From Gammaproteobacteria bacterium (GTDB lineage Bacteria; Pseudomonadota; Gammaproteobacteria; HTCC5015), in assembly GCA_028284675.1 (NCBI GenBank), contig JANQRI010000028.1:1-64000 (forward strand): 64,000 nucleotides of DNA. The letters run 5' to 3'. Made by a program: the position numbers and the translations under genes. This document shows positions 54,446 to 63,324 of this stretch, one piece after another. The notes beneath the pieces were generated by a model. The model ran no database searches and was not told the DNA's origin. It saw only the letters and a list, made by a program, of their open reading frames with translations. Positions within the stretch are counted from its first letter, which is position 1. Each line of letters opens with the position of its first letter.

Positions 54446-55789
54446 ATGACAATAAAAATCAAAAAAGGCCTGGATTTACCGGTTGCCGGGCAACCCGAGC
54501 AGGTAATCCACCCCGGCCCCGAGATTAACTCGGTTGCGGTACTCGGATTCGACTACATCGGCATGAAACCCACCATGCAGGTGCGTGAAGGCGACCGGGT
54601 AAAACTCGGCCAGGTGCTGTTTTCAGATAAGAAAAACCCCGGTGTCGACTATACTTCTCCGGCCAGCGGGGTAGTGGCTAAAATTAACCGTGGTGCAAAA
54701 CGTGTACTGCAATCGGTCGTGATTGAGCTGGACGGCGATGATGAGGAAACCTTTGAGGCATATGTTCCGGACAAACTCGGCAATCTGAGCACAGAAGAGG
54801 TTATAGACAATTTAACCCGCTCTGGCCTGTGGGCCTGCCTGCGAACCCGGCCTTACAGCAAACAGCCGAAACCGGACACCAAACCCAGCGCGATCTTTGT
54901 GAATGCAATGGATACCCGCCCGCTGGCTGCAGACCCGATAGTAATTATTAAGGAATATGCAACGGACTTTCAGCACGGTATTACCGTGTTGTCACACCTT
55001 GCACCAAAACTATTCATCTGCCATGACGCTGCAGCGGAAATTCCTGACACAAAATGCAAGAACGTGCACCATCAGAGTTTCAGCGGACCGCACCCGGCCG
55101 GGCTACCGGGCACACATATGCATTTTCTCGACCCGGTCGATGCAGCCAAAACCGCCTGGCATCTGAATTATCAGGATGTGATCGCAATCGGCAAGTTGTT
55201 TACCAGCGGCCGCATCTGGACTGAGCGGGTTATTGCGCTGGCCGGTCCAATGGTGAAAAACCCCCGCCTGATTCGCACCCGCCTCGGCGCCAGCACTGAA
55301 GACCTGGTAAAAGACGAGTTATATGACGGCGAAGCGCGTATTATTTCCGGCTCGATACTGTCAGGCCGTCGTGCAGCCGACTGGGCCGCTTATCTCGGCA
55401 AGTTTCATTTACAGATTGCAGTGCTCAATGAAGGCCGCGAGCGCGAGTTTCTCGGCTGGATCATGCCCGGGAAAAATAAATTCTCCGCGATGCGAGTATT
55501 TATTTCGTCACTGAACCGCAAACGCCGGTTTAATATGACCACCAACATGAACGGCAGTCTGCGCGCGATGGTGCCTATCGGTAACTACGAGAAAGTCATG
55601 CCGTTGGATATTCTGCCCTCACAATTATTGCGGGCATTGGTCACGAAAGACACCGATCTCGCCCAGTCACTTGGCTGCCTCGAGCTTGACGAGGAAGACC
55701 TCGCGCTGTGCAGCTATGTTTCACATTCGAAGTACGACTACGGCCCGGTATTACGCGCCAACTTAACCCAGATTGAACAGGAAGGTTAA
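54446..55789 (+). CDS. nqrA: Na+-translocating NADH:quinone reductase subunit A
   Basis: A 447-residue subunit of the Na+-NQR complex on the cytoplasmic face of the inner membrane; it has no membrane segment. Family features are KKGLDLPVAGQPEQ at the start, the biotinyl-like GDRVKLGQVLF and DYTSPASGVVAKINRGAKR, and the conserved GPHPAGLPGTHMHFLDPV segment. First gene of nqrABCDEF, with the stop directly next to the nqrB start (no gap). Confidence 0.97.
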   Translation: MTIKIKKGLDLPVAGQPEQVIHPGPEINSVAVLGFDYIGMKPTMQVREGDRVKLGQVLFSDKKNPGVDYTSPASGVVAKINRGAKRVLQSVVIELDGDDEETFEAYVPDKLGNLSTEEVIDNLTRSGLWACLRTRPYSKQPKPDTKPSAIFVNAMDTRPLAADPIVIIKEYATDFQHGITVLSHLAPKLFICHDAAAEIPDTKCKNVHHQSFSGPHPAGLPGTHMHFLDPVDAAKTAWHLNYQDVIAIGKLFTSGRIWTERVIALAGPMVKNPRLIRTRLGASTEDLVKDELYDGEARIISGSILSGRRAADWAAYLGKFHLQIAVLNEGREREFLGWIMPGKNKFSAMRVFISSLNRKRRFNMTTNMNGSLRAMVPIGNYEKVMPLDILPSQLLRALVTKDTDLAQSLGCLELDEEDLALCSYVSHSKYDYGPVLRANLTQIEQEG

Positions 55790-57019
55790 ATGATTTCACG
55801 CTTACGCAAATTTCTGGATCGCATGCACCCGTACTTCGCGACCGGCGGTCCGTTGTCGAAGTACTACGCGGTTTATGAAATGGTCGATACGTTTTTATTT
55901 TCACCGTCCGATGTTTCACCAACCGCACCTCATGTACGCGACGGCCTGGATCTGAAACGGGTTATGACCTATGTCTGGATTGCCGCACTGCCCTGCGTGG
56001 TGATGGCCGGCTGGAACACCGGCTATCAGGCCAACCTTGCGCTGAGTGCGATGGGCTTGGACGGACAAACCGGCTGGCGTGGCTGGCTGCTGGACTGCAT
56101 CGCGTTTCTTGGGGTTTATAACCCGGCGAATCCGATCGGCTGCTTTATTCACGGCATGATGTTTTTCCTGCCGGTCTATATCGTCACCATTGTGGTCGGC
56201 GGGCTTTGGGAGGTCACTTTCGCCGCGATCCGCAACCACGAAGTCAACGAAGGGTTCTTCGTGACTTCTATTCTGTTTGCATTGACGTTACCGCCTACCA
56301 CCCCACTGTGGCAGGTTGCACTGGGCATTAGTTTTGGTGTGGTTATCGCCAAAGAAGTATTCGGTGGCACCGGTAAAAATTTCCTGAACCCGGCGCTCAC
56401 CGGACGGGCTTTCCTGTATTTCGCCTATCCGGCAACCCAATCAGGGAACGCAGTCTGGACTGCAGTGGACGGTTTCAGCGGCGCTACCGCGTTGGCCTTG
56501 GCCGCCGAAGGCGGGATGCAAGCCGTCACCGATTCCGGCATCAGCTGGATGGCCGCGTTCCTCGGCTCGATTCAGGGTTCTTTGGGCTCAACCTCAACCC
56601 TGGCCTGCCTGATTGGCGGCGCGTTCCTTTTATATACCGGTGTGGCTTCATTCCGGATTATTTTCGGGTGTTTCTTTGGCATGGTCGCTACCGCACTCCT
56701 TTTAAACCTGATCAGCAGTGAAACCAACCCACTGTTTGCGATGCCCTGGTACTGGCATCTGGTACTCGGCGGTTTCGCGTTCGGCATGATATATATGGCC
56801 ACCGACCCGGTCAGTGCATCCATGACCAATACCGGGCGCTGGATTTATGGGGCACTAATTGGTTTTATGACGGTCGTAATTCGCGTGCTTAACCCGGCGT
56901 TTCCGGAAGGCATTATGCTGGCAATTTTATTCGCTAATTTATTCGCGCCGCTGATCGATCACTTTGTAGTGAAAGCGAATATTAACCGACGGCTGCGCCG
57001 CAGCGCGCTTAACGCATAG
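55790..57019 (+). CDS. nqrB: Na+-NQR subunit B
   Basis: A 409-residue membrane subunit with about ten helices; it carries covalent FMN and riboflavin and forms much of the sodium path. The FMN attachment threonine sits in GFSGATALA. The RNF/NqrB-type GRAFLYFAYP and GMIYMATDPVSASMT are visible. The start is directly after the nqrA stop. Confidence 0.97.
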   Translation: MISRLRKFLDRMHPYFATGGPLSKYYAVYEMVDTFLFSPSDVSPTAPHVRDGLDLKRVMTYVWIAALPCVVMAGWNTGYQANLALSAMGLDGQTGWRGWLLDCIAFLGVYNPANPIGCFIHGMMFFLPVYIVTIVVGGLWEVTFAAIRNHEVNEGFFVTSILFALTLPPTTPLWQVALGISFGVVIAKEVFGGTGKNFLNPALTGRAFLYFAYPATQSGNAVWTAVDGFSGATALALAAEGGMQAVTDSGISWMAAFLGSIQGSLGSTSTLACLIGGAFLLYTGVASFRIIFGCFFGMVATALLLNLISSETNPLFAMPWYWHLVLGGFAFGMIYMATDPVSASMTNTGRWIYGALIGFMTVVIRVLNPAFPEGIMLAILFANLFAPLIDHFVVKANINRRLRRSALNA

Positions 57020-57029
57020 GATTCAACGA

Positions 57030-57809
57030 ATGGCTTCCAACGACAGTATCCGAAAAACACTGACAGTCGCGGTCACTCTCTGCCTGGCCTGCTCGATCGT
57101 AGTCGCCTCTGCCGCAGTACTGCTCAAGCCCCGCCAGTTGACCAATAAAAGTCTCGATAAGCAAAAAAACATCTTGCAGGTTGCCGGTCTGCTGGACCAG
57201 GGCGGCAACATCGCCGACTTATATGAGCGCTATGTAGAGGCCCGTGTGATCAACCTGCAAACCGGTGAATATGCCGATGATATCGACCCGGCAACCTTCG
57301 ATCAGCGCAAGACAGCCAAAGATCCGGCCACCAGCACCGCACTGGCACCAACCGAAGATATTGCGGGTATAAAACGCAAACCCCAATATGCATCGGTGTA
57401 TCTGATTAAAGATAACGGCGCTACCCGTTATGTAATACTGCCAATCAGCGGTTATGGTTTATGGTCAACGCTGCACGGTTTTATTGCGCTTGAAAATGAT
57501 CTGACCACTGTATACGGAATCAGTTTTTACGAGCATGCCGAAACACCCGGGCTGGGCGGCGAGGTTGATAATACCGGCTGGAAAGCGAAATGGCGCGGCA
57601 AAAAACTGTTCGACCCTGCCGGAGAACCTGCGTTGGGACTTATTAAAGGTATCGTTAACACCTCGGCGCCAAATGCAGAATATCAGATCGACGGCCTGGC
57701 CGGCGCCACCCTGACCGGTCAGGGTGTCAGCAACATGCTGCAATTCTGGTTCAGTGCTCAAGGTTATCAACCGTTCCTTGCAAAACTAAATCTTAACCTG
57801 GAAAACTAG
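57030..57809 (+). CDS. nqrC: Na+-NQR subunit C
   Basis: A 259-residue subunit with one N-terminal membrane helix and a periplasmic domain that carries covalent FMN. The attachment site reads DGLAGATLTGQGV; the threonine is kept, while the usual first Ser of SGAT is Ala here. YGLWSTLHGF and HAETPGLGGEV are further family motifs. The FMN is attached by the ApbE encoded downstream. Confidence 0.96.
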   Translation: MASNDSIRKTLTVAVTLCLACSIVVASAAVLLKPRQLTNKSLDKQKNILQVAGLLDQGGNIADLYERYVEARVINLQTGEYADDIDPATFDQRKTAKDPATSTALAPTEDIAGIKRKPQYASVYLIKDNGATRYVILPISGYGLWSTLHGFIALENDLTTVYGISFYEHAETPGLGGEVDNTGWKAKWRGKKLFDPAGEPALGLIKGIVNTSAPNAEYQIDGLAGATLTGQGVSNMLQFWFSAQGYQPFLAKLNLNLEN

Positions 57810-57811
57810 AC

Positions 57812-58474
57812 ATGTCCGACTCAGCAAAAGACGTTCTACTTAACCCACTCCTGAACAACAACCCGATCGCACTACAGATTCTGGGTATATGTTCAGCACT
57901 GGCAGTAACCACTAAGCTGTCGACCTCATTGATTATGTGTCTGGCACTGACCGTTGTCATCGCGTTTTCAAACTTCTTTATCAGCATGATTCGTCACCAT
58001 ATACCGGCGAACATACGCATCATTGTGCAGATGACGATTATCGCGTCACTGGTCATAGTTGTAGACCAGTTCCTGAAAGCATATGCATATGAGCTTAGCA
58101 AACAGCTGTCGGTTTTTGTCGGCCTGATTATCACTAATTGCATTGTCCTGGGCCGGGCTGAGGCATTTGCAATGAAAAACGGCCCGGTGCTGAGTTTTGT
58201 CGATGGCATCGGCAACGGTTTAGGGTACAGCCTGATCCTGATTGTTGTCGGCACTGTAAGAGAGTTATTCGGCTCAGGCACACTGCTTGGCTACACGGTA
58301 ATGCCACTGGTCACCGAAGGTGGCTGGTATGACCCGATGGGGCTGATGCTGCTGCCGCCCAGCGCATTTTTTATTATCGGTCTGTTTATCTGGGCTTTAC
58401 GCTCCTGGAAAAAAGAGCAGGTTGAAAAACCTGAATACCAGATTCACCAGGTGCACAGAACGGAGGTCGTGTAA
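57812..58474 (+). CDS. nqrD: Na+-NQR subunit D
   Basis: A 220-residue integral membrane subunit with six hydrophobic helices, paralogous to NqrE. NqrD/NqrE together bind an iron centre within the membrane. Signatures are NPIALQILGICSALAVT near the N-terminus, GLIITNCIVLGRAEAFA and DGIGNGLGYSLIL. Overlaps the nqrE start by 1 bp. Confidence 0.97.
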   Translation: MSDSAKDVLLNPLLNNNPIALQILGICSALAVTTKLSTSLIMCLALTVVIAFSNFFISMIRHHIPANIRIIVQMTIIASLVIVVDQFLKAYAYELSKQLSVFVGLIITNCIVLGRAEAFAMKNGPVLSFVDGIGNGLGYSLILIVVGTVRELFGSGTLLGYTVMPLVTEGGWYDPMGLMLLPPSAFFIIGLFIWALRSWKKEQVEKPEYQIHQVHRTEVV

Positions 58475-59082
58475 TGGAAGCTTATTTGAGCCTGCTGTTG
58501 CGCGCGGTGTTCGTTGAAAATCTCGCGCTCGCATTCTTCCTGGGAATGTGTACATTCCTGGCAATTTCGAAAAAAATCGAAACCGCAATCGGGCTGGGCA
58601 TCGCGGTGATGATCGTTCAGGGTATCACTGTGCCGGTGAACAATGTGATTTTCCAATACCTGCTGAAAGATGGCGCACTGGCCTGGGCCGGCCTGCCCGA
58701 AGTTGACCTGAGCTTTCTCGGTCTAATCAGCTACATTGGCGTCATCGCTGCAATCGTGCAAATCCTTGAAATGACGCTTGATCGCTTTTTCCCGGCACTC
58801 TATAACGCGCTTGGCGTATTTTTGCCCTTAATTACTGTGAACTGCGCGATCCTTGGCGGGTCACTGTTTATGGTGGAGCGCGACTATAACCTTACCGAGA
58901 GCGCAGTTTACGGACTGGGCAGCGGTCTGGGATGGGCGCTTGCAATCACCGCGCTGGCAGGCATTCGTGAAAAACTGAAATACAGCGATGTACCGGACGG
59001 CCTGCAGGGCCTTGGCATTACATTTATTACCGTGGGTTTGATGTCGATGGGTTTTATGGCCTTCTCCGGCATCCAACTGTAA
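58474..59082 (+). CDS. nqrE: Na+-NQR subunit E
   Basis: A 202-residue integral membrane subunit, homologous to NqrD with inverted topology. It shows the family motifs AVFVENLALAFFLGMCTFLA and TVNCAILGGSLFM, the latter with the conserved Cys of the intramembrane iron site. Length normal. Confidence 0.97.
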   Translation: MEAYLSLLLRAVFVENLALAFFLGMCTFLAISKKIETAIGLGIAVMIVQGITVPVNNVIFQYLLKDGALAWAGLPEVDLSFLGLISYIGVIAAIVQILEMTLDRFFPALYNALGVFLPLITVNCAILGGSLFMVERDYNLTESAVYGLGSGLGWALAITALAGIREKLKYSDVPDGLQGLGITFITVGLMSMGFMAFSGIQL

Positions 59083-59111
59083 CCATGCAATAGTGAAATA
59101 AGGAATCGGCA

Positions 59112-60332
59112 ATGCTCGAAATCGGTTTAGGGGTCACTTTTTTTACCGCGATTATTCTGTTACTGGTCACGATTATTTTGTTTGCCAAATCCAAACTGGT
59201 GGCCAGCGGCAATGTCAAAGTGACGATTAACGGCGAGAAAACCATCGAAGCACCTGTGGGTTCGAAACTGCTCGGCGCCTTGGCCGACCAGGGTCTTTTT
59301 GTTGCTTCCGCCTGCGGTGGAGGCGGCACCTGCGCACAATGTCGGGTTAAAATTTTTGAGGGCGGCGGCGTAATCACACCGACGGAATTAAACCATATCA
59401 GCAAACGTGAAGCGGCCGGCTGTGACCGGCTTTCATGTCAGGTCGCGGTCAAACAGGACCTGAAAATCCAGGTGCCGGAAGAAGTATTCGGTATCAAAAA
59501 ATGGGAGTGCACCGTCCGCTCTAACCATAACGTCGCCACTTTTATCAAGGAACTCGTATTGGAACTGCCCGAAGGCGAAGATGTTAATTTTCGCGCCGGC
59601 GGTTATATACAAATCGAATGCCCGCCTTATGAGTGTAAATACACCGATTTTAAAATCGATGAAAAATTTCATGAGGACTGGGACCATTTCAACATCTGGA
59701 AATATGAGTCGCAGGTAAAAGAACCGGTGTTACGCGCATACTCAATGGCTAACTACCCTGAGGAAAAAGGCATCATTATGCTTAATGTGCGCATTGCGAC
59801 ACCTCCGCCCAGAGCCAAAGACATTCCTGCGGGGAAAATGTCATCTTATATTTTTAATCTTAAAGCCGGCGATAAAGTCACAATTTCCGGCCCTTTTGGC
59901 GAGTTTTTCGCGAAAGACACCAAAGCTGAAATGGTATTTATCGGCGGTGGTGCCGGCATGGCGCCCATGCGATCACATATTTTTGATCAACTTAAGCGAC
60001 TGGGCTCTGATCGTAAAATCAGTTTTTGGTACGGTGCGCGCAGCCGCAAGGAAATGTTTTATGTTAATGACTTTGATACATTGCAAAAAGAATGCAATAA
60101 CTTTGTCTGGCATGCAGCATTATCAGACCCCAAGCCTGAAGATAACTGGGAAGGCTACACCGGCTTTATTCATGAAGTTCTTTATGAAAATTATTTAAAA
60201 GATCACCCGGCTCCTGAAGATGTCGAATATTACATGTGCGGACCACCCATGATGAATGCGGCAGTTATTAAAATGCTGGAAGACATGGGAGTTGAACATG
60301 AGAATATCATGCTGGATGATTTTGGCGGTTAA
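59112..60332 (+). CDS. nqrF: Na+-NQR subunit F, NADH dehydrogenase
   Basis: A 406-residue electron-entry subunit that oxidises NADH. One N-terminal helix (residues 3-25) is followed by a 2Fe-2S domain with CGGGGTCAQC and DRLSCQV, and by an FAD/NADH domain with RAYSMANYP, GGGAGMAPMRSHI and MCGPPMM. All cofactor motifs are intact. A 29-bp gap with AAGGAA precedes it. Confidence 0.97.
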   Translation: MLEIGLGVTFFTAIILLLVTIILFAKSKLVASGNVKVTINGEKTIEAPVGSKLLGALADQGLFVASACGGGGTCAQCRVKIFEGGGVITPTELNHISKREAAGCDRLSCQVAVKQDLKIQVPEEVFGIKKWECTVRSNHNVATFIKELVLELPEGEDVNFRAGGYIQIECPPYECKYTDFKIDEKFHEDWDHFNIWKYESQVKEPVLRAYSMANYPEEKGIIMLNVRIATPPPRAKDIPAGKMSSYIFNLKAGDKVTISGPFGEFFAKDTKAEMVFIGGGAGMAPMRSHIFDQLKRLGSDRKISFWYGARSRKEMFYVNDFDTLQKECNNFVWHAALSDPKPEDNWEGYTGFIHEVLYENYLKDHPAPEDVEYYMCGPPMMNAAVIKMLEDMGVEHENIMLDDFGG

Positions 60333-60353
60333 GCATCAAAACACTATATCGCG

Positions 60354-61397
60354 GTGCTTACGAAAATAACTGCCACTGTTAAACCAGGCGCTTTTACACT
60401 GCTTGCGGTACTGTGCGCATCCTGCGGACAAAGCACCTCTCAACATGAGCCAACTGAATTCGACGGTGCCACGATGGGCACCGTCTATTCAGTCAAAATC
60501 ACCGACTTACCTCCTGCTGTTGACCAGACAAAACTACAGGCCAATCTGGAAAAGCTATTAGCGTCGATTAACCAAAGCATGTCGACCTATCTTAACGACT
60601 CTGAGATTTCCTTAATCAACCAGAATAAAAGCACCCAGCCACTTAGCCTGTCTTCAGACATGCTAACTGTGCTGATAGAAGCTGTCTCAGTCGCCGAACT
60701 GAGCCTGGGGGCATTCGATATCACGGTCGGGCCACTCGTCAACCTATGGGGGTTTGGTCCTGAGAAGCGCGACACTGCCGTTCCAAATCCTGCCGAAATC
60801 GAGCAAGCCATACAGAAAACCGGCATGGATAAAATTATCCTTAACCATGAAGACCAAACGCTACGAAAACTAAACCCCGAAACCATGCTTGATTTATCAG
60901 CCATTGCCAAAGGCTATGCAGTCGATCGAATGGCGGCACTTTTAGAAACCCATGGCATTGCCGATTATATGGTGGAAATCGGCGGTGAGCTGCGCATGAA
61001 AGGCATAAACTCCAAAGGAAAACCCTGGCAAATTGCGGTGGAAAAGCCGGTGATCAGTAATCGTGAAATCTTTCGCATTGTCGCACCCGGTGATATGAGT
61101 ATCGCGACATCCGGAGACTATCGGAATTATTTTGAACAGAACGGCAAACGCTTTTCTCACACAATCGACCCGCGTACCGCACAGCCAATCGACCACAAGC
61201 TTGCATCAGTGACTGTTATTGCACCAAGTTGCATGTATGCAGATGCGCTTGCAACCGCACTGATGGTGCTGGGCCCCGAATCAGGGTATGCTCTGGCTGA
61301 GCGGGAAAACATCGCCGCGCTGTTCATTATCAGAACCGGCAGTGATTTTTCCATTAAAACCACCCCTGAATTTACACCGTATTTTGTTGATCAATAG
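60354..61397 (+). CDS. apbE: FAD:protein FMN transferase ApbE
   Basis: A 347-residue periplasmic lipoprotein that attaches FMN to threonines of NqrB and NqrC. A signal sequence with lipobox CASC, then FDGATMGTVYSVKI, GAFDITVGPLVNLWGFGP, DLSAIAKGYAVDRMA, EIGGELRMKG and SHTIDPRTAQP (His/Asp of the active site). The start is GTG at 60354. Located within the nqr operon, as often seen. Confidence 0.95.
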   Translation: MLTKITATVKPGAFTLLAVLCASCGQSTSQHEPTEFDGATMGTVYSVKITDLPPAVDQTKLQANLEKLLASINQSMSTYLNDSEISLINQNKSTQPLSLSSDMLTVLIEAVSVAELSLGAFDITVGPLVNLWGFGPEKRDTAVPNPAEIEQAIQKTGMDKIILNHEDQTLRKLNPETMLDLSAIAKGYAVDRMAALLETHGIADYMVEIGGELRMKGINSKGKPWQIAVEKPVISNREIFRIVAPGDMSIATSGDYRNYFEQNGKRFSHTIDPRTAQPIDHKLASVTVIAPSCMYADALATALMVLGPESGYALAERENIAALFIIRTGSDFSIKTTPEFTPYFVDQ

Positions 61398-61406
61398 GAA
61401 TATCAT

Positions 61407-61625
61407 ATGTTCAATCTGATTATCGTCAGTTTTCTGGTTATGCTGATAGCGATCGCAGGAATGGCTATCGGGATAATACTCGGGGGGCGCCGGCTCAGCG
61501 GAACCTGCGGTGGACTTAACAGCATTGAAGGCCTGGAAAGTGCCTGCGAACTGTGCACAAAGCCCTGCGCGAAGAAAAGAAAAGCGCTACGCGAGCAAAA
61601 TTCAAAACGCCCGGAACCTTTCTAA
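61407..61625 (+). CDS. nqrM: Na+-NQR maturation protein NqrM
   Basis: A 72-residue protein with one N-terminal membrane helix and a cysteine-rich tail (SGTCGGL, ACELCTKPC; four Cys), the hallmark of NqrM (DUF539). It is required for iron delivery to the NqrD/NqrE centre. Follows apbE by 9 bp, ending the operon; no strong terminator was seen after it. Confidence 0.94.
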   Translation: MFNLIIVSFLVMLIAIAGMAIGIILGGRRLSGTCGGLNSIEGLESACELCTKPCAKKRKALREQNSKRPEPF

Positions 61626-61668
61626 GGCGTTCAAATATTCAAATATCAATGCTTTTTTTTATAAAAGC

Positions 61669-61697
61669 TTTACAATTTTAACAACGGCCTATATAAA
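61669..61697 (+). promoter_or_regulatory. sigma-70-type promoter of CBS gene
   Basis: TTTACA (61669-61674) and TATAAA (61692-61697) with 17-bp spacing, 60 bp before the GTG start of the CBS gene. The region is AT-rich. Confidence 0.45.
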
Positions 61698-61757
61698 AGC
61701 AGGAAGTCTAGTGCAAACAGCCGGTAAGGACGCCCGGACCAAAGGGAGGTAAAAGCT

Positions 61758-62156
61758 GTGTTGAAAAAAATTACCGTAAAAGACTATATGGCTGCCAATC
61801 TGGTCACCTTTACACCGGATATGGACATTCTGGATGCAATCAACGAATTGGTTGATAAAAAGATTTCCGGCGCATCAGTTGTCGATCAGCATGGCAACCT
61901 TGTCGGCATATTATCAGAACGTGACTGTATGAAAATTGCGCTGAACGCCTGCTATCACGAGGAGTTGGGCGGCAAAGTTTCTGAATACATGACAAGCGAT
62001 GTTAAAACCGTTCAGGCCGATATGAGTATCGTCGATCTGGCCGAATTATTTTACAACTCCCCATTGCGCCGCTATGCAGTATTCGATGAGGAAAACCGCC
62101 TGGTCGGGCAAATCAGTCGTCGCGATGTGTTACGCGCGCTGCAGACAATCTGGTAG
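61758..62156 (+). CDS. CBS-pair protein
   Basis: A 132-residue protein composed of two CBS domains and nothing else (VKDYMAANLVTFTPDMDILDAI and VSEYMTSDVKTVQADMSIVDLA). CBS pairs bind adenine nucleotides and regulate partners, but the partner here is unknown. The GTG start has GGGAGGT 7 bp upstream. It has its own promoter-like sequence, so it may be independent of the nqr operon. An adjacent TTG codon is an alternative start. Confidence 0.92.
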   Translation: MLKKITVKDYMAANLVTFTPDMDILDAINELVDKKISGASVVDQHGNLVGILSERDCMKIALNACYHEELGGKVSEYMTSDVKTVQADMSIVDLAELFYNSPLRRYAVFDEENRLVGQISRRDVLRALQTIW

Positions 62157-62188
62157 AACCCACTTCAAAATTACTTCGGCTTTTGAGG

Positions 62189-62210
62189 CAGGCTCCAATA
62201 AAGCCTGTTT
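62189..62210 (+). terminator. weak intrinsic terminator after CBS gene
   Basis: CAGGC (62189-62193) and GCCTG (62203-62207) form a 5-bp stem with a 9-nt loop, followed by only TTT. It lies between two convergent genes and may serve both. Confidence 0.35.
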
Positions 62211-63048
62211 AAAACGTCAGCGACAAACCGAATGATAAAAACGGCATCAATTTGTACTTTGAATATTTTTGCTGTAATTCCTGTTCCCGCCCAGCCACGT
62301 AATCATTAAGTTCAGCCGTTATCAACGGATGGATATGAACAATTTTTCCGTCCAATGTAATATCCAGATCCGGTTTACCGTAATAAATCACACCAATATC
62401 AACACTGTAACGTAATCGACTTTTTGAGTAGGGTGAGTTGCCCCAGCCTATACCAAAGTAAGGTGCAAAAGATTTATAGCGGGCAACACCGCTAATATTT
62501 ATATCCTGTTCATCGATACTTACCTGTGGCCCCTCAAGCACGACCTGATCCGGTATTTTTTCTTTATCAACATCAACTGAGGCTGATTCTAAAGTCACTT
62601 TTTCATCAATGCCAAGCTGACTTAGATCCAGTTCACCGCCTTCAAAAGAAAAACTATCCGGAATGCCACTTTTATCAATTTTAAAAGTAACATCATCGTA
62701 CTTCCGGTTAAAATCAGGAGCAGCATACAGATCTATATCGTTAGTGCCGACAAATACCCCGATTGTCGTGCGAAAGCTTCCACGCAGCGGATGCCAGTCA
62801 ATCAGTGTCGACACAGCTTTATTATCGAGCCGAAAAGCACTTTGCAAAAAGTCTTTTTCTTTTCGGTGCAGGCCGGTACGATCCTGACCGCTGATACGAT
62901 AAGCAATATTTCTATTTATAACTGAGCGCACTTCCCAACCGACAATTTCACTATCGCCTTTGTGGAGCACATGCTCAACAAAGGGCGCAGCAAACGCCTC
63001 ACTGTAATTCAGGAAAAGTACTACGGATACGCATACAACATACTTCAT
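62209..63048 (-). CDS. putative outer-membrane beta-barrel protein
   Basis: A 279-residue protein with a signal peptide (MKYVVCVSVVLFLNYSEAFA). The C-terminal part has alternating strand patterns (YFGIGWGN, YSVDIGVIYYG) and the chain ends in LSFGLSLTF with a terminal Phe, typical of outer-membrane barrels. The middle region (about 120-185) has Asp/Glu/Ser-rich strands with two related segments (IPDSFSFEGG and IPDQVVLEGP). I do not recognise the family. The C-terminus overlaps the terminator-like hairpin of the convergent CBS gene. Confidence 0.75.
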   Translation of the reverse strand: MKYVVCVSVVLFLNYSEAFAAPFVEHVLHKGDSEIVGWEVRSVINRNIAYRISGQDRTGLHRKEKDFLQSAFRLDNKAVSTLIDWHPLRGSFRTTIGVFVGTNDIDLYAAPDFNRKYDDVTFKIDKSGIPDSFSFEGGELDLSQLGIDEKVTLESASVDVDKEKIPDQVVLEGPQVSIDEQDINISGVARYKSFAPYFGIGWGNSPYSKSRLRYSVDIGVIYYGKPDLDITLDGKIVHIHPLITAELNDYVAGREQELQQKYSKYKLMPFLSFGLSLTF

Positions 63049-63324
63049 GCAGCATCACCTCCCCCAACAAGAGGATTAAAGCCGTGTTATTATTCCAAAG
63101 GTAAATCCAGACGATTCGCTGGAGGGAGCTTCCGGTGTTCTTAATTATTTAGACGAGTGATCCAATTCATAGATCCTGCAACTAAAAAAAACTTTTTGAC
63201 GGGAAAACGTTCTAAAGAGATTTGAAATGCTTCTACTTTTTTAGATTAATTCTTAATTAAAAAACATGAAGATTATACTAAATCAAAAACACTCCAACAC
63301 TGATTATACAAAAATTTTATCAAT

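Noticed and set aside
61650..61672. Terminator after nqrM (GCTTTTTTTTATAAAAGC)
   Set aside because: The stem is almost only A-T pairs and the region overlaps the promoter proposed for the CBS gene.
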